DNA of 64,000 bases from Lingula anatina (GCF_001039355.2 NW_019775380.1:433637-497636), one strand, 5' to 3'; shown: positions 1 through 13,841, numbered from the stretch's first letter. Numbers and translations are program-made. Notes: a model not told the origin generated them from the letters alone.

Positions 1-62
1 CATGACATTTTTTAAAAATCACCTAAAATCTGAAGAATTTGTTTATCAGATTTTGTACTAAT

Positions 63-81
63 ATTGTTGTTGTTGTTGTTG
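63..81. repeat. (TTG)n microsatellite
   Basis: A short run of TTG trinucleotides in the SCYL2 intron that opens the window. The intron ends at the AG of position 145. Confidence 0.85.
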
Positions 82-145
82 TAAGGAATCCCATCCTTTA
101 TATCCTTTATATCTTTTATAAAACTATTATTCATAAAATTTACAG

Positions 146-681
146 GAACTGTGCCTCAACATCCTTCCCACATTTGCCAATTTGATTGAATTTAGTTCTC
201 TGAAGAATGCAGTAATGCCAAGAATTAAGAAAACTACCTTATCAACATCTAGTTTATCTGTGAGTATTTTAGAAAAAAAAATTGCATCGGATTATTTTAT
301 TTTTATTTTTCATTATCTTATTGGAAATATTTTGCTTTAATGATTGGTTTAAAATTTGACATTCAGTTGAATCTTGTATTATAAATCAAAAAATAATTCG
401 GAACACATATGACATCATAAACAAAATTTGACAAGATAGATGCTTAATTATATATTGTCAGGTGTTCTTTTCTTTCCAAAGGTACGTGTGAGCTGCCTGC
501 TTTGTTTGGGCAAGCTGATGGAATACATGGACAAGTGGACGGTCCTGGATGACCTGTTGCCTATGTTGCCTCAGATCCCTTCCAAAGAACCTGCAGTATT
601 AATGAGCGTTCTTGGTATGTATTGGCATGGTGAGATATTGAATAATTTTTTTGTGTGATTTTGTATTGACTCATTTGAACA

Positions 682-755
<74 letters not shown>

Positions 756-2754
756 AATATTTTGGCTTTTATTTATTTGATAATTTTCAATATCAACCCT
801 AAGGAAACTGTACTGTTTATTTTGATAAGATTTTAATATGGGTAAACTGTCCTCACTTGAAGGTCTAAACAAGTACATGATCAAGATGCAAAATTTAAAA
901 AGATTTTTTATAGGCTTTGATTCTCATTTCTTTATTTTCAGGCATTTATCAGGTTGCTTTGACCCATAAGAAATTGGGTATTACTAAGGAAATATTGTCC
1001 CATAAGGTTTTGCCTTTCATCATTCCACTTTCCATGGAAAATAGCCTCAATCTTCATCAGGTAACATTTCATTTTTTTTTTAATTTTAATGTTAATTATA
1101 GGTCGACCTTCTATGGTGTTTCCAGATAACCTCAATAAGAATAATATTGCCATTGCGTCACATTTACTACATTTAAACTCTGGTATTGTAGTTCAATGCA
1201 TACATGGGTGTAATCAAAGAGATGCTGTCCAGCATTGAGATGGAACAGAGGGCAAAACTGGAGCAGTTGAATGCAATGAAAGAAGAACAAAAGTAAGAGA
1301 GCACTAGGAAAATATTGCAGTAGATAAGATATTGAAAGTTTAAATCAAACAAATTATTAACAGTATGATTGATGTTATTAAGTATAATAAATTGATATAA
1401 GTTAAACATGTACACATGTTAAACAAAATATGTGGAAAGATGTAATGAGCTTTCTGTGCTAATTTATTTTGATTTTATTGTTTTATATCTAGAACCCTTC
1501 AGTTCAGTGAAATGGAGCAAAATGGACAAAGTACTGGAAGTGCTGGAGATTTGAAACAGGAATCTATGGTAGTACATCAATAATTCATTAATGATATGTT
1601 ACTGGATGCATTTTTTAATTTCAAATGGCTCAAACAATTTCAAGTCCATACGACAGTAGGGACATTGTTGTAAAATTGTATTATAAATGAATGTAGCTTA
1701 ACAATGGTGAGACAGTCTACCTGACTTGTTTGATTGTTTTTTTCACTGTTTTCAGATGGATAAATTTATCACTGGGTTCGGTCTGGGGAGCTTTTTCACT
1801 GGTAAAAGTGTTGCAAAGACTGAAGATGTTCCAAGGTCCAATAGTAGTAGTGCACAATATTCATCTCCTCCAGTCTCCCAGGGTACCTCCAGTGCTGCCG
1901 CTGTACCTAAACACCAAGCTAAAGTAGGTGTTTATACAGATAATACAAATTGCAGTTTATTTAATGTCCATTGCAAAATTTGGCACGATGAGGATGTCAG
2001 GTAATTTTAAAAAATAGACAATTCTTGATGAGTCTGTGACAGCACTTCCATGAGCAGACATGCATAAGTATTAACTTGTGGACATGTAGTACATGTAGTT
2101 ATAAAACTGCACGTGTGGATATATGTTCATTTGTGATGAGTATTGACTAATAATGTTTGTTGAATGTTTGTTTGTACTGATGAGTAACAAAGAAAACTGA
2201 TTCACTAACAAAGAAAACATTGATTAACTTACATTTCAGAATACCATCAATTTATTGTAGTATTTAAAAATGGTATGATTTTATTATTTATATTTTAGGT
2301 GTCTTTGACAATTGAAGAAAAACAGAGACTTGCTCGGGAACAAGAACAGCAACAGAGATTTAAGTCACAAAAACCCTTGGTGGCTTCAGGATCTGCTGGT
2401 AGTGTCTCTCAGTCTAGTGGCAAGGCACAGAGCAAGGACTTGACAGCATCTCTACTGTCTTCAAATTTAAGTGGCTTGCAGCAGGGCAAACCACAGACTT
2501 CAGCCTATAGCAGTGCTCCAGGTCAAAATTATGGATTTGGTCAAACTGCTCAAAATACAAATTACAGTGTTAGTAATCAAGGTGTGAACCCAAAATTAAG
2601 CAGTTTTGGAATGTCTTCACCTGCTCAATCAAGCAGTTATGGGAATTNCCAAATATGGCTATTTTTAGCTATATTTGGGTACATCCGCTCCTTAATATGG
2701 TGAGATATTGATTGATTTTTTTTTGTGCGATTTTGTATTAACACTCTCACTCAC

Positions 2755-2793
<39 letters not shown>

Positions 2794-5121
2794 TTGTGTG
2801 TGTACATATTTTGTCTTTTATTTATTTGATAATTTTCAATATCAACACTAAGTAAGCTATACTGTTTATTTTGATAAAATTTTAATATGTGTAAAACTGC
2901 CCTCACTTGAAGGTCTAAACAAGTACATGATCAAGATTCAAAATTTAAATAGACCTTTTATAGGTTTTGATTCTCATTTCTTTAATTTCAGGCATTTATC
3001 AGGTTGCTTTGACCCATAAGAAATTGGGTATTACTAAGGAAATATTGTCCCATAAGGTTTTGCCTTTCATCATTCCACTTTCCATGGAAAATAGCCTCAA
3101 TCTTCATCAGGTAACATTTCATTTTCTTTTAATGTTAATTATAGGTCGCCTTTATGATGTTTCCAGATAACCTTAATAAGGATAATATTGCCATTGTATC
3201 ACGTTTACTACATTTAAACTCTGGTATTGTAGTTCAATGCATACATGGGTGTGATCAAAGAGATGCTGTCCAGCATTGAAATGGAACAGAGGGCAAAACT
3301 GGAGCAGTTGAATGCTATGAAAGAAGAACAAAAGTAAGAGAGCACTAGGAAAATTGTGCAATAGATAAGATATTGAAAATTTAAATCAAACATATTATCA
3401 GCATTATGGTTGGTGTTGAAAAGTATAATAAATTGCTATCAGCTAAACATGTACACATATTAAACAAGATATATGGAAAGATGTAATGAGTTTCTATGCT
3501 AATTTATTTTGATTTTATTGTTTTATATCTAGAACCCTTCAGTTCAGTGAAATGGAGCAAAATGGACAAAGTACTGGAAGTGCTGGAGATTTGAAACAGG
3601 AATCTATGGTAATACATAAATAATTCATTAATGATATGAATACAGGGTATGTGGTTACTGGATGCATTTTTTTTACTTCGGGTGACTCAAACAATCTCAA
3701 GTCCATCTGACAGTAGGGGCATTGTTGTAAAAATATGTTATAAAAGAATGTAGCCTAACAATGGTGAGATAGTCTCCCTGACTTCTTTGATTGTTTTCAG
3801 ATGGATAAATTTATCACTGGGTTCGGTCTGGGGAGCTTTTTCACTGGTAAAAGTGTTGCAAAGACTGAAGATGTTCCAAGGTCCAATAGTAGTAGTGCAC
3901 AATATTCATCTCCTCCAGTCTCCCAGGGTACCTCCAGTGCTGCCGCTGTACCCAAACACCAAGCTAAAGTAGGTGTTGATACAGATAATACATATTGCAG
4001 TTTATTTAATGTCCATTGCAAAATTTGGCATGATGAGGATGTCAGGTAATTTTAAAAAATAGACAATTCTTGATGAGTCTGTGACAGCACTTCCATGAGC
4101 AGACATGCATAAGTATTAACTTGTGGACATGTAGTACATGTAGTTATAAAACTGCACGTGTGGATATATGTTCATTTGTGATGAGTATTGGCTAATAATG
4201 TTTGTTGAATGTTTGTTTGTACTGATGAGTAACAAAGAAAACTGATTCACTAACAAAGAAAACATTGATTAACTAACATTTTCAGAATACCATCAATTTA
4301 TTGTAGTATTTAAAAATGGTATGATTTTATTATTTATATTTTAGGTGTCTTTGACAATTGAAGAAAAACAGAGACTTGCTCGGGAACAAGAACAGCAACA
4401 GAGATTTAAGTCACAAAAACCCTTGGTGGCTTCAGGATCTGCTGGTAGTGTCTCTCAGTCTAGTGGCAAGGCACAGAGCAAGGACTTGACAGCATCTCTA
4501 CTGTCTTCAAATTTAAGTGGCTTGCAGCAGGGCAAACCACAGACTTCAGCCTATAGCAGTGCTCCAGGTCAAAATTATGGATTTGGTCAAACTGCTCAAA
4601 ATACAAATTACAGTGTTAGTAATCAAGGTGTGAACCCAAAATTAAGCAGTTTTGGAATGTCTTCACCTGCTCAATCAAGCAGTTATGGGAATTTTTCATC
4701 AGTTTCACAGTCAGGAAGTTATGGAATGGGCAGTATGGGGATGGGCACTGCCCAGCCAAAAACTGCTAATATGTCTGCGTTTGATAATATTTTGCCACTG
4801 CCAGCCAGTCAGCAAAAGATACCAATGAATCAAATGCAACAGCAGACAGGTGGGACAATGATGGGACAGCAAAACTTGAGTATGCAGCAGGGAATGATGG
4901 GAAGAAGTATGCAGCAGGGAATGATGGGACAGCATAATATGCAGCAAGGAATGTTGGGAAATCAGAATTATATGAGCTTCCAAGGCAACCAGACTGGATT
5001 TACTCAGACTGGCATGATGGGGAATGTTGGAATGCATCAGCCATCTTCAATGGGTTTCCAACAGCCTCCAAAACAAACAAGTCAGTTATCTAAAACTGAT
5101 ATTGATGACTTGTTGGGATGA
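146..5121 (+). CDS. SCYL2: SCY1-like protein 2 (SCYL2), 3' part of the gene
   Basis: SCYL2 is a Scy1-family pseudokinase that binds clathrin and AP complexes and acts at the trans-Golgi and endosomes. Seven GT-AG exons are visible: 146-259, 482-614, 942-1060, 1192-1292, 1493-1568, 1756-1923 and a last exon 4345-5121 ending in TGA. All phases agree and give 495 residues of the C-terminal part; the pseudokinase domain lies upstream of the window. The first three exons hold the end of the helical-repeat region, with family blocks such as LPTFANLIEF, SKEPAVLM and HKKLGITKE. Then come a charged segment (SLTIEEKQRLA, QEQQQR) and a low-complexity Gln/Met/Ser tail ending DIDDLLG, comparable to the DLFG end of vertebrate SCYL2. 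The tail repeats MQQGMMG-type units. Exons from 942 on occur twice (2992-3110, 3233-3333, 3533-3608, 3801-3968, 4345 onward); the first last-exon copy (2299-2647) stops at an N. The second set is the intact one to the stop. Identity is from remembered family sequence. Confidence 0.93.
625..2647 (+). repeat. Duplicated SCYL2 block, copy 1 (truncated at the N)
   Basis: About 2.0 kb covering five exons and the start of the last exon of SCYL2. It matches 2695-4692 nearly base for base and stops abruptly inside the last exon just before the N at 2648. Exonic differences noticed between the copies are synonymous (for example in exon 1192-1292), and introns differ by scattered SNPs and small indels. 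Best explained as one allele of a heterozygous locus. Confidence 0.9.
682..748. repeat. (CT)n microsatellite in SCYL2 intron
   Basis: About 67 bases of CT dinucleotides. The equivalent site in the second block (2759-2789) is only about half as long. Open frames read through it are simple-repeat artefacts. Confidence 0.95.
2649..2678. repeat. 30-bp hairpin next to the N, unique to the junction
   Basis: The first 30 bases after the N form an inverted repeat: arm CCAAATATGGCTA, loop TTTT, arm TAGCTATATTTGG, with one mismatch. This hairpin and the following 16 or so bases have no counterpart in the other block. Confidence 0.8.
2695..4692 (+). repeat. Duplicated SCYL2 block, copy 2 (continues to the stop codon)
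   Basis: The second copy begins with the shared ATGGTGAGATATTG intron sequence and passes without a break into the rest of the last exon. It is therefore the copy to keep in a gene model. Confidence 0.9.
2759..2789. repeat. (CT)n microsatellite, shorter allele
   Basis: Counterpart of the run at 682-748, followed by GTGTTTGTGTGTG. The length difference fits allelic slippage. Confidence 0.9.
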
Positions 5122-8100
5122 ATGATTTTAATAATTGTTGCATTTTCTTATAAATTATTATAAGAAATTGAAATCAACTGCTTCGCCTTATGGAAATTAT
5201 GTGCAATATCCAAGTTTTATCGTTACATTCAAGCAATATATCAGTTTTTTATCACTGAAGAAAGAAGTGAAAAACTAACCAAATCTCTCTAACTGCAGTT
5301 TTGCTCAGTGACATTGTTATATATAACCTTTTGGGATAGTGTGATTTGGCATTTTTATCTGAATGTAGCCAGCTTGTAGTTTTTAAAGCATTACTTGTCT
5401 GCAACTTGACCAGATGCTTTTTCTGTGATAGAAGAATTGGGGTGAAAAGATTATTGAAATTTGTGCATAATCAAATTAATTTCTTTTGGTTGTAATGGGG
5501 TTACTCTTTCAGGTTTTTGTAGCTGGAGGTCAGGTTGATTTAGTTAGAATGTGAATTGCTTCTTTTCACCAGTTGATGAACCCAACGCGTGCATGTCCCA
5601 GTGTCTGTTCTTCTTGTCAGTTGCAAATCATGGCGAACATGATGTGCTTCATTCATAAATAGTATTCAGTTATGGGTAGTTCTGAGACAATGGTTTATGT
5701 GGGGTAACAGAATCTAACTGTTTAAAAAAATTGTATTAAATTTTTTTTCAAAGCATTCTGCCAGTGTTTGGGTTCTAGCTTAGCCTGATCTACTGCAGGC
5801 AATTTCTGGTTTCAAGTTCCATCATTTAAATGCTTTTCAAAACTCTTCAAAATGAAGTTTACACACACACACAAAAAAAATTTATAAATGTGTAAGTGTT
5901 CATTTTCTCAGGCTGTAAGATAAAGTTCCAATGCTCAAAGTATACAGCATTCTGCATAAAATATAATAAAAATCAAAGTATAAATATTTTTGCACTTTGC
6001 ATTAGAATCTTTTATTACAATTTTGTTTGTAATAAAACTGCTGTTATGTAAAATCCATAAGACTTCGTACACAAATGGCAAAGGCATTTGGCATATTTAC
6101 GACCAACCTTTAATAATCATACATGGGAATACTGCGTATAACTCTTACAGGGCATTGCAATTCTATTTCTTATCTATTAGTGATACATATTTAAAACCAT
6201 GCATAATATAAAATAAGGACCAGTTTCAGGAGGCTATTGTTTGCTAGCAATTGTCATTGCTGTGTCCTATGCTAAATTTTCATGTGCATATGCGAGCAAA
6301 TGCCAGTTAAAACAGGCCTCGTGTATATAAGGAGTGATTTGCATTTGTGGTGCATCTGAACCAGAGTACTGTACAGAACTAAAATGTTTTGGTAGCAACT
6401 GGCATATAATGTACCTAGTAGAAATTGCTAATTCAACAAATATCAAGTAGTTTTTCCATTTTAAATATAAAAAACATCCCTTGCTTAAGCATAGATCTAT
6501 AGATTTATATATATGTATACATAACTATTTGGCAAAAATCCTTCATACTTGATAACACAAACCTGTTTCTTTTAAGAATAACAATTGACCTATTAAACAT
6601 GGGAAGTGAGCTTGCTAAAGTCTATAAATGTATTTGAAAAATCAGCATTGAAAACAATACGCAGCCAAGTTTCATCCTTCAGAAATAAAAAATATTTTCC
6701 ACACTTATCAAACATCCTGATAGTATGTATTATTCAGGACTCCAGTCCATTTTTTTTAATTGAAGCTAGATATGTCTAATAATGGTAAATAGTCAGCATT
6801 ACAGCCTGGACAAGAATGTCAACTGTGGAGATTTATCTTTTTAAATACAACTACCATGTTAACAGGATGACTTAAGCATTATCAGCTACACTACCACTAT
6901 ATTATGTCTAGTCCCAGTGTGTACATTAACCCGTCTCAGAAGTCCCAACAAGTCTTGAGTGGTTTGCGGCACTCTGTTCAGGAGTTGGAAGTTGAAACTT
7001 ATGGTTATAATACTTACCTAGTACTTTTTAACCAAACTGGTTTAAGCAAATAAAAATGAAACAATCTAAATAACTTTCTTGCATTTTTCTTTGAACACAT
7101 TTGGCACGTTATATATAGTGCATATGCCACATTTATTGAGTTGTGCATCTTTTCAGACTTATTTTAAGGTGTATATATCTGGCACTACATAACAGGTAAG
7201 GAGTAAGAAAATCTATAGTTCTAATATCAGAAATTATCTGGTATCTTAGATATCAGAGATTACCTGGCATCTTATGAGTTTTATTTTTCTGAAGAAACTA
7301 ATTTTTGATAAACTTTCTTTTTACACCCAGAGTATGTGTATCAAACTACAACACAACTTTGACAATTGTTACATAAATGTCTATCTCACCTCTTGCCTCA
7401 CTTCACTGAACTAATCAAAATGGAGTACATAATTCAGAATGTTAATATAAGAAACTGCTGCACCTGATATCATTATATTCCTGAATATTATGAGAAAATT
7501 ACAATGAAAAAAGACTTTCATCTCAAAATTCTCTAACACAGGAACATTTATATGGTTGGTATACTCTGTAAAATATATTTTCATGATACAGTTCTGTGAT
7601 TTTAAGTGAAGTATAAGTAAACATGATATTAAGGTTTAGTGTTCTACCTTGGCTAGTCTAGTATCAACTAATACTCCAAAATCTTGTCAGGCCTTAATAT
7701 TAATATATCTACCTTTTAAACTTAAAAGGAAAATTGGAACTCTGGACAATGTGCAATTTGTTCTATCCTAAATAATAAAGACCATTATAAGTTTTCATTA
7801 CTTAATCCAAAAATAATATAAGAAAATTATATATGTGAACACATTATTACAGAAAAAAAAGAAACAATCCTATGCACACAACAATTGCAAGTTAGTAACA
7901 AGCAAATTAAGCAAAAGCTATTGTTCCTCGTTTTTTCACACATCAAAACTTATTCATCCTAGGAAATTCAGCTAGGAAATTGAACAATTTTTGATCATAC
8001 TTAAAAAAATGCACCAGGTATTGCAGTGAAGACACTTCAAGTACAAAGATAAATTTTAATCTTACTATGAAGAGACCACTCTGGACTTTGATAAATCAAA

Positions 8101-8957
8101 TAATGGAAATCTCATTTTCATTTCTTTAATGGCTGATAAAAGACCCAATGCTGCTAGAATATTTTAAGTGCTAAAATTAGTCTAGGCTGCCCATTTTGAC
8201 CCCAGTTATGCTGCTTAAAAGAACTTCTAAGAAGTAGTAACTATGGCATTTTTCAACATCACATGTTAAACACAAATCTTACTCAGTAAGAGAAAAAAAA
8301 ACAAAAAGGTACACACCATTTCTACCCTACATTATTATTACTACACTACTTAGTAAATCATGTTTTAGTACAAAGAGTTCACCGCAGCATTTAAACTGAT
8401 TGTACATCATATGTAAAAATTTAAGATTTCAAATAAAGATGATCATACAGGAAACATTGCTATTAAAGCATCAACAACCATCCTAACCTTTTAACATTCT
8501 GTAAAATCTCCCACTTCTTACACCAGAAATTTCATGAAGAGAATAGCACACAGTAAGCTGTGGAAAGCAATAATAGACATTTTATCACACACCTACATAA
8601 TATATTCCACTATAGAACTTAAGTATACATTATGGCCTCATATTTGAAAAAAGTAATAAAGGTTTGGGGATGGACCACTAAAATTAACAAGTTTGAGCGT
8701 ATAAACAAAAGTGTCTTTATCTCAAATGATTAATACACCATTACCTCATGCACACAGATATCAACTGAGCATACTGTGTTTTTCCCTGGGCTACTTATTA
8801 TAAAATTCATGTATATATGTGACATCTTTTGACAGTTAATACAAAGAACTCAAATTATATCATATAGAGATATAACTATGTCTTAAACAAAACGCACAAA
8901 CAAAATATGGGAGTGCTATATTATAAGTTATATCAAATTTTTAAGCCACACATCACG
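5122..8957. other. Shared 3' interval between convergent SCYL2 and glycogen synthase genes
   Basis: AT-rich sequence with no convincing coding potential. It should hold the 3' UTRs of SCYL2 (plus) and glycogen synthase (minus). Where each transcript ends cannot be fixed from sequence alone, and the two 3' UTRs could overlap. Confidence 0.7.
5965..6036 (+). terminator. Candidate SCYL2 polyadenylation signals
   Basis: Two AATAAA hexamers (5965-5970 and 6031-6036) lie 0.84 and 0.91 kb after the SCYL2 stop. Further AATAAA motifs occur downstream in this AT-rich stretch, so the choice is uncertain. Confidence 0.35.
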
Positions 8958-11900
8958 TTAATAATGGTCTTCTTCGTCATCTTTTCTACTCAAGATTTCT
9001 TTTTCCTCTTCATCATCATGATCATCTTCATCATCATCATCTTCATCGTCTTTCTCGTCTGTGTCTGAGGGTATTGGAGTGGAAGAGCGGGAGTGAGACG
9101 GAGAGGGGGGTTCTGAGGCAGGTCTGGGCATGAAGATACGACCCTAAAAGAAAATTTTTAAATTAATCAAAAGTCAACGACATTTACTAAGTAGTGTAGG
9201 GCATTATGGCTAGTTCTAGGCATAAAGCCAAGCAACTTAAAGAAATAAAATGTAATTTAACAAGGAATCCTTATAAATAATTTTACCAAATCTTACGGGT
9301 ACAATTATGACACTCTTTGCTCATTTCAAAACTGTGTTATTACAAAATTATTGCACCTTCAGCATCTTATGAAAAAAATTGTAATACGAAACACTTAAGT
9401 CATTCTCTTCAAGCAATACTTACAGTATTTGGATCTTCTTGGAACAATTCAGGATGAAGTTTTTGCAAAGCCATATTTCTTGCTTTTCTATAATACTAAA
9501 AAAGAAATCAAACAAGTTACAAAGCATACACATAAAGTTGAGTTTGTTCATTGCTAAAATATAAGAACAAAATTGAAAAAATGTCAAGGTTCAAAATTTA
9601 AAAAACTGCCTGCTTGTGTGCGTCTGTCTTTGATGCTTACAATTCCTAGATTCTTCCAATCCAGAAGATCACTCAGTCTCTCAGTTCTGTTTCTCTGGAT
9701 GATACGCTGCCTTCGTGACAGACGACAAAAGTCAAACATGTATTGAGCTAGTTGTTGGATGGATTCCTCTGCAGTTTTCATTCTCCTGTCTATAATATAG
9801 ACTCCATAGGACATTGGATCAGCAATGTGTTCTGCCATAAAGCAACCAAACCCGGACAGGTTGGTGGTAACACTTGGGATTCCCATCACGGTACATTCAG
9901 CTAAAAAGCAAGTACAAAACATACAGGCCAAATGTATGATGACATGTTCATGATAGTTCTGCATGTTATATATTAATATGCGATGTAAAACATCACATAT
10001 GTGCTCACCAAAATCAAGTGATAATCAAGAACAGAATAAACAATATACAAATAATTATCAAAATATTTTCTAGAGAGGTGAGGAAAAAAATAAATTAAAT
10101 AATACTTTGAAAATGTAAAAATATTAGCTTAATTTCAACAGATAATCTGAGTAATGAGAGTAATACACTTGAGCTATCAAAGAGACATCCTTTATCAATT
10201 AAGGAAACTTCACCTGGTGTGTACCCCCAGGGCTCATAATAAGAGGGGAAAACTCCTAGATGACAGCCACGCACAAATTCTTCATAGTCCATTCCCAATA
10301 AAGGGCTAGTAGAGCTAAGAAACTCTGGATGAAATATAACCTACATGAAAAAGAAAGTTGGATGCAATTATCATTTGATCTCCTTTAAAAGTAGTTATTG
10401 GTTTTTCCTCAAAGAGCACTTCGATGTACCAACAATGTTTTTTTTATTTAAATTTTTGATGAAAATAAACAAGTCATTGTGGAACTTGTAAAAATTGAAT
10501 CATGGTAAAATAACTTCAAACTGTTTGTGTAGGCTCTGCAATATTTTTGTATAATCTATTAGAAAATATTTTCATCTCACAATGACAAAAAAATTATCCC
10601 CCCAAAATTTTTAATAAAATATTAAGATTAAATGCATCTTGGTTTTCTCAATATTTCACAATTTCAATTCCACATATCATCGAGAAATAAATCTATGCAT
10701 GAAATGACATAACATATTACAGATTACCTTAACTCTGTCTTGACCCCTGTTAAAGAGTTGGCACCTCCTTATTGCACAAAGTACAGGATCAATCCCATCA
10801 TCCACTACATTGTGAGTGCTCACTGGGGGAAGACTGTGTCTCTGTTACAGAATGACAGTACAAATTTGTTAATTGTATATTAAGAATGAGATTGTGTTTT
10901 AACTTAAAGACCTAGAAGCCATCTTTAATAACTACAATATGTTGATACGAGCAAATTTTTCAATTTAAAAACAACAAAAACTTCACAGTAAACCATTTTT
11001 AACCAAAAAGTCTCAGAGCTACACTTATATATTGTTTAATAAAACTGTGTAGAACATGATTAAAGGTTCAGTTGTTTATTTTACTATCTGGTGCAATCAC
11101 CTGAGAAGCAAATATACATCTCTTCAACTGCACAATGTCTTCTTGCTGTAACACATCCTCCCCTGAGGGAATCTTACCTCTAAAAAAAAAAAAAAAAAAA
11201 AAAAAAAGATCAACCAAAACATTTTATCTGACACGGTTTAAAAAGGCCTCACAAAAAGGAACATTATTAAAGAGTTTTAAGAGATCTGAAAATATCTATA
11301 GGTATACCTCCATTGATGCATCAATTTATAAAATAATGACCATCAACATAAAAGAGATTTATTATAAAATAATCATGAAGAACAAAACCACACATTATTA
11401 ACATCTTACTGTAAACAAGTTTCAAATATCCTCTTTCCTATATTGGCTTGTACATTATGCACAGTGTCTCTGAGTTGTTTGGCAATGGCCTGGCCTCGCA
11501 GGGATTCCACATTGAAGTTGTTGGTCCTGGTAGGGAAGATCAGGAAGGCTATCACTGTCACATCACTTCCAGCTTGCTGAAGATTTGAAGAAATAAACTG
11601 TACAGCAAGGACAGCATACAGATTTTAAACAAATTGCAAATTCAAAATAACTTATTCAATCTAGCAATGAGTTTTAAAATTCCTTTTCTATTTAATTTCC
11701 AAACTTTTATTCTTTTAAACAGCAACTATCCCATCCCAAAAAATAACTTAATCTCTTACCTGTAAGTAATAATTTAACCTTGCCATTGACTCAATAAACA
11801 TATCAGCACCCTTGTTTGAAAACTCATAGCGGCCAGCAATGAAGAAGTAAAGTGTCTTATCTAATTGAAAGTCATAGTGGCTAAAAAACAATAATAAATC

Positions 11901-13775
11901 ATTTATGCTATTAACTACGTAAAAAACTGCAAAACAATTCTGATAATTGTTTTTCTTCATTTTTTTCTAAAATTACCTTGTATCAAAGTTTTAATTCTAT
12001 GACCTAAGGCTATTGTTGGTATTTTCAAATTGCAGCACTACAAGATAGGAATATATAAACCGTGCCTTCATTTAATTCTTTACTGAAAAATACAATTTTC
12101 CAAGCACTATAACTAAGAAAGCAAACAAATGAAAAGTTGCCTAGAAAAAAAAAGAACAGTGGTACATACCCATGAAAATGTCCTCTTACAAAATCATGGA
12201 TCTTTTCCTTGGCTTTAGCATGTAGGTTTTGAAACTCATGCAAGGCACTGAACTTGTATACATTGAGTCCATTTGGGGTGATTACATCTAAAATTTAAGC
12301 AAAGAAAAAAATTAATTTCTCTTTTACAAGAGTATAGCATAGACAAAAAACTTAAACCTGTACTTGTCTCTTCTGTCCAGTGAATCTGCAGTGTTTTAAC
12401 ATCTTCAAAACTGATGACTTAGCACTTTTCCTTTACCCAATTTCTATTGTTTAACTTTTATCAACAACTCTTAAGATTTAATAGACTGATCTAAAGGTTT
12501 TTTTAAACTGAGCTGCAATGCAAACACTTTTTTTATAACAGGACACTCATAAGCCATCAAAATCCATACAAATGAGCACTGAAACAGTTGGGTGCTAAAT
12601 TAACTTGTCCTACCTGGTTCTCTCTTGAGTAGGTAGTTGGCTTCAAGTCCTGTCACCTGTGATACTGTAGTAAACACATGAGCACAGTGAACTGCAGACC
12701 TTTCCATGCAGTATCGATGATATATGCCACGATCACCTGCTTCTTTATCCAAATCAAACTTGAAAGAAGATTTTTCATTGATAAGAGTCTAGCTTCCCAT
12801 ATAAACTCAGTAGCCCAGCCTACTCATGTTCACAAATTTTATTATATTGTATTCAACTTTTAATTAAAAGAATCATAAAAAGTTGCAAATGCAGCATTAA
12901 AAAAAATCAACACATCATGACTCTGAGTTTCATTAATTTTACTATCCTGATACAATGCCCCATACAGCATACCTTGTCCAAAGAGTTATAAAAATCAGTG
13001 GATCCTGCACACAAGTATCTTCCCAGCAGAGTTGCATGTGTGGTGAACACAGTGGCCACATCTAAGTGTCGTGTCCTGGTCATCACCAGACCCATTCCTG
13101 CTAGCCACTCGTGAAAGTGAGCAATGATAAGAGGAGGTGGGTCAACACCTTCTATGTTCTTGCGAAACTGAAAAAGAAAATAGTTGAAGAGCTCATTATA
13201 GCTATCAGTGCAAGATCGCAGCCAAAATTTTTTTGTTATCAACCAACTGCATATAAATTCAACTAATTTCAGACTATCAAAAAAAAAAAATGATTACTTA
13301 GGAAGATTTGTCTGACTTGACCAATAGGCATTATGTATGAAACTGTTAACTGATTATCTTCTCCTAACCTTTTGAAAAAAAAATTAAAAACCTCAAGCAT
13401 TTCTTACCTCTCCAAGAAACCAAGCCACCAGTGCCCCTAAGATGACAGCATCATTTGCTTCCCGGTCATGCCAAGGAATACCTATGTGGCAGGATTCCCA
13501 GATTTCACGTTTCCATTCATCTAATTTCCATGCTGCTGATCCAATGTCAAAGAGTACAACCTTTGGGTAACCTTCAATCAACCAGCGGCCAAATATTACC
13601 TGTAAGACCATAATAACAGTTTTGTTATTTTCAAATATTGCTTACACAAACCAAGTGTGCTCAATTAAGGAATAATTAAACAGAGAAAAAAGTGCACATT
13701 TTTGTTCCCTCCCTTTCTCCCAAAGTATTTAAAATAGATATAAAACATATTTTTATGTGCATACAAAAACAAATA

Positions 13776-13841
<66 letters not shown>

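Noticed and set aside
561-884. Arg-Glu repeat protein over the CT microsatellite
   Set aside because: Simple-sequence translation on the strand opposite SCYL2.
625-4692. True intragenic tandem exon duplication of SCYL2
   Set aside because: Possible, but the mid-exon break at an N, silent-only exonic changes and the same pattern at two other N positions fit allelic duplication better.
4711-5037. 108-codon minus-strand frame
   Set aside because: Antisense shadow of the Met/Gln-rich SCYL2 tail.
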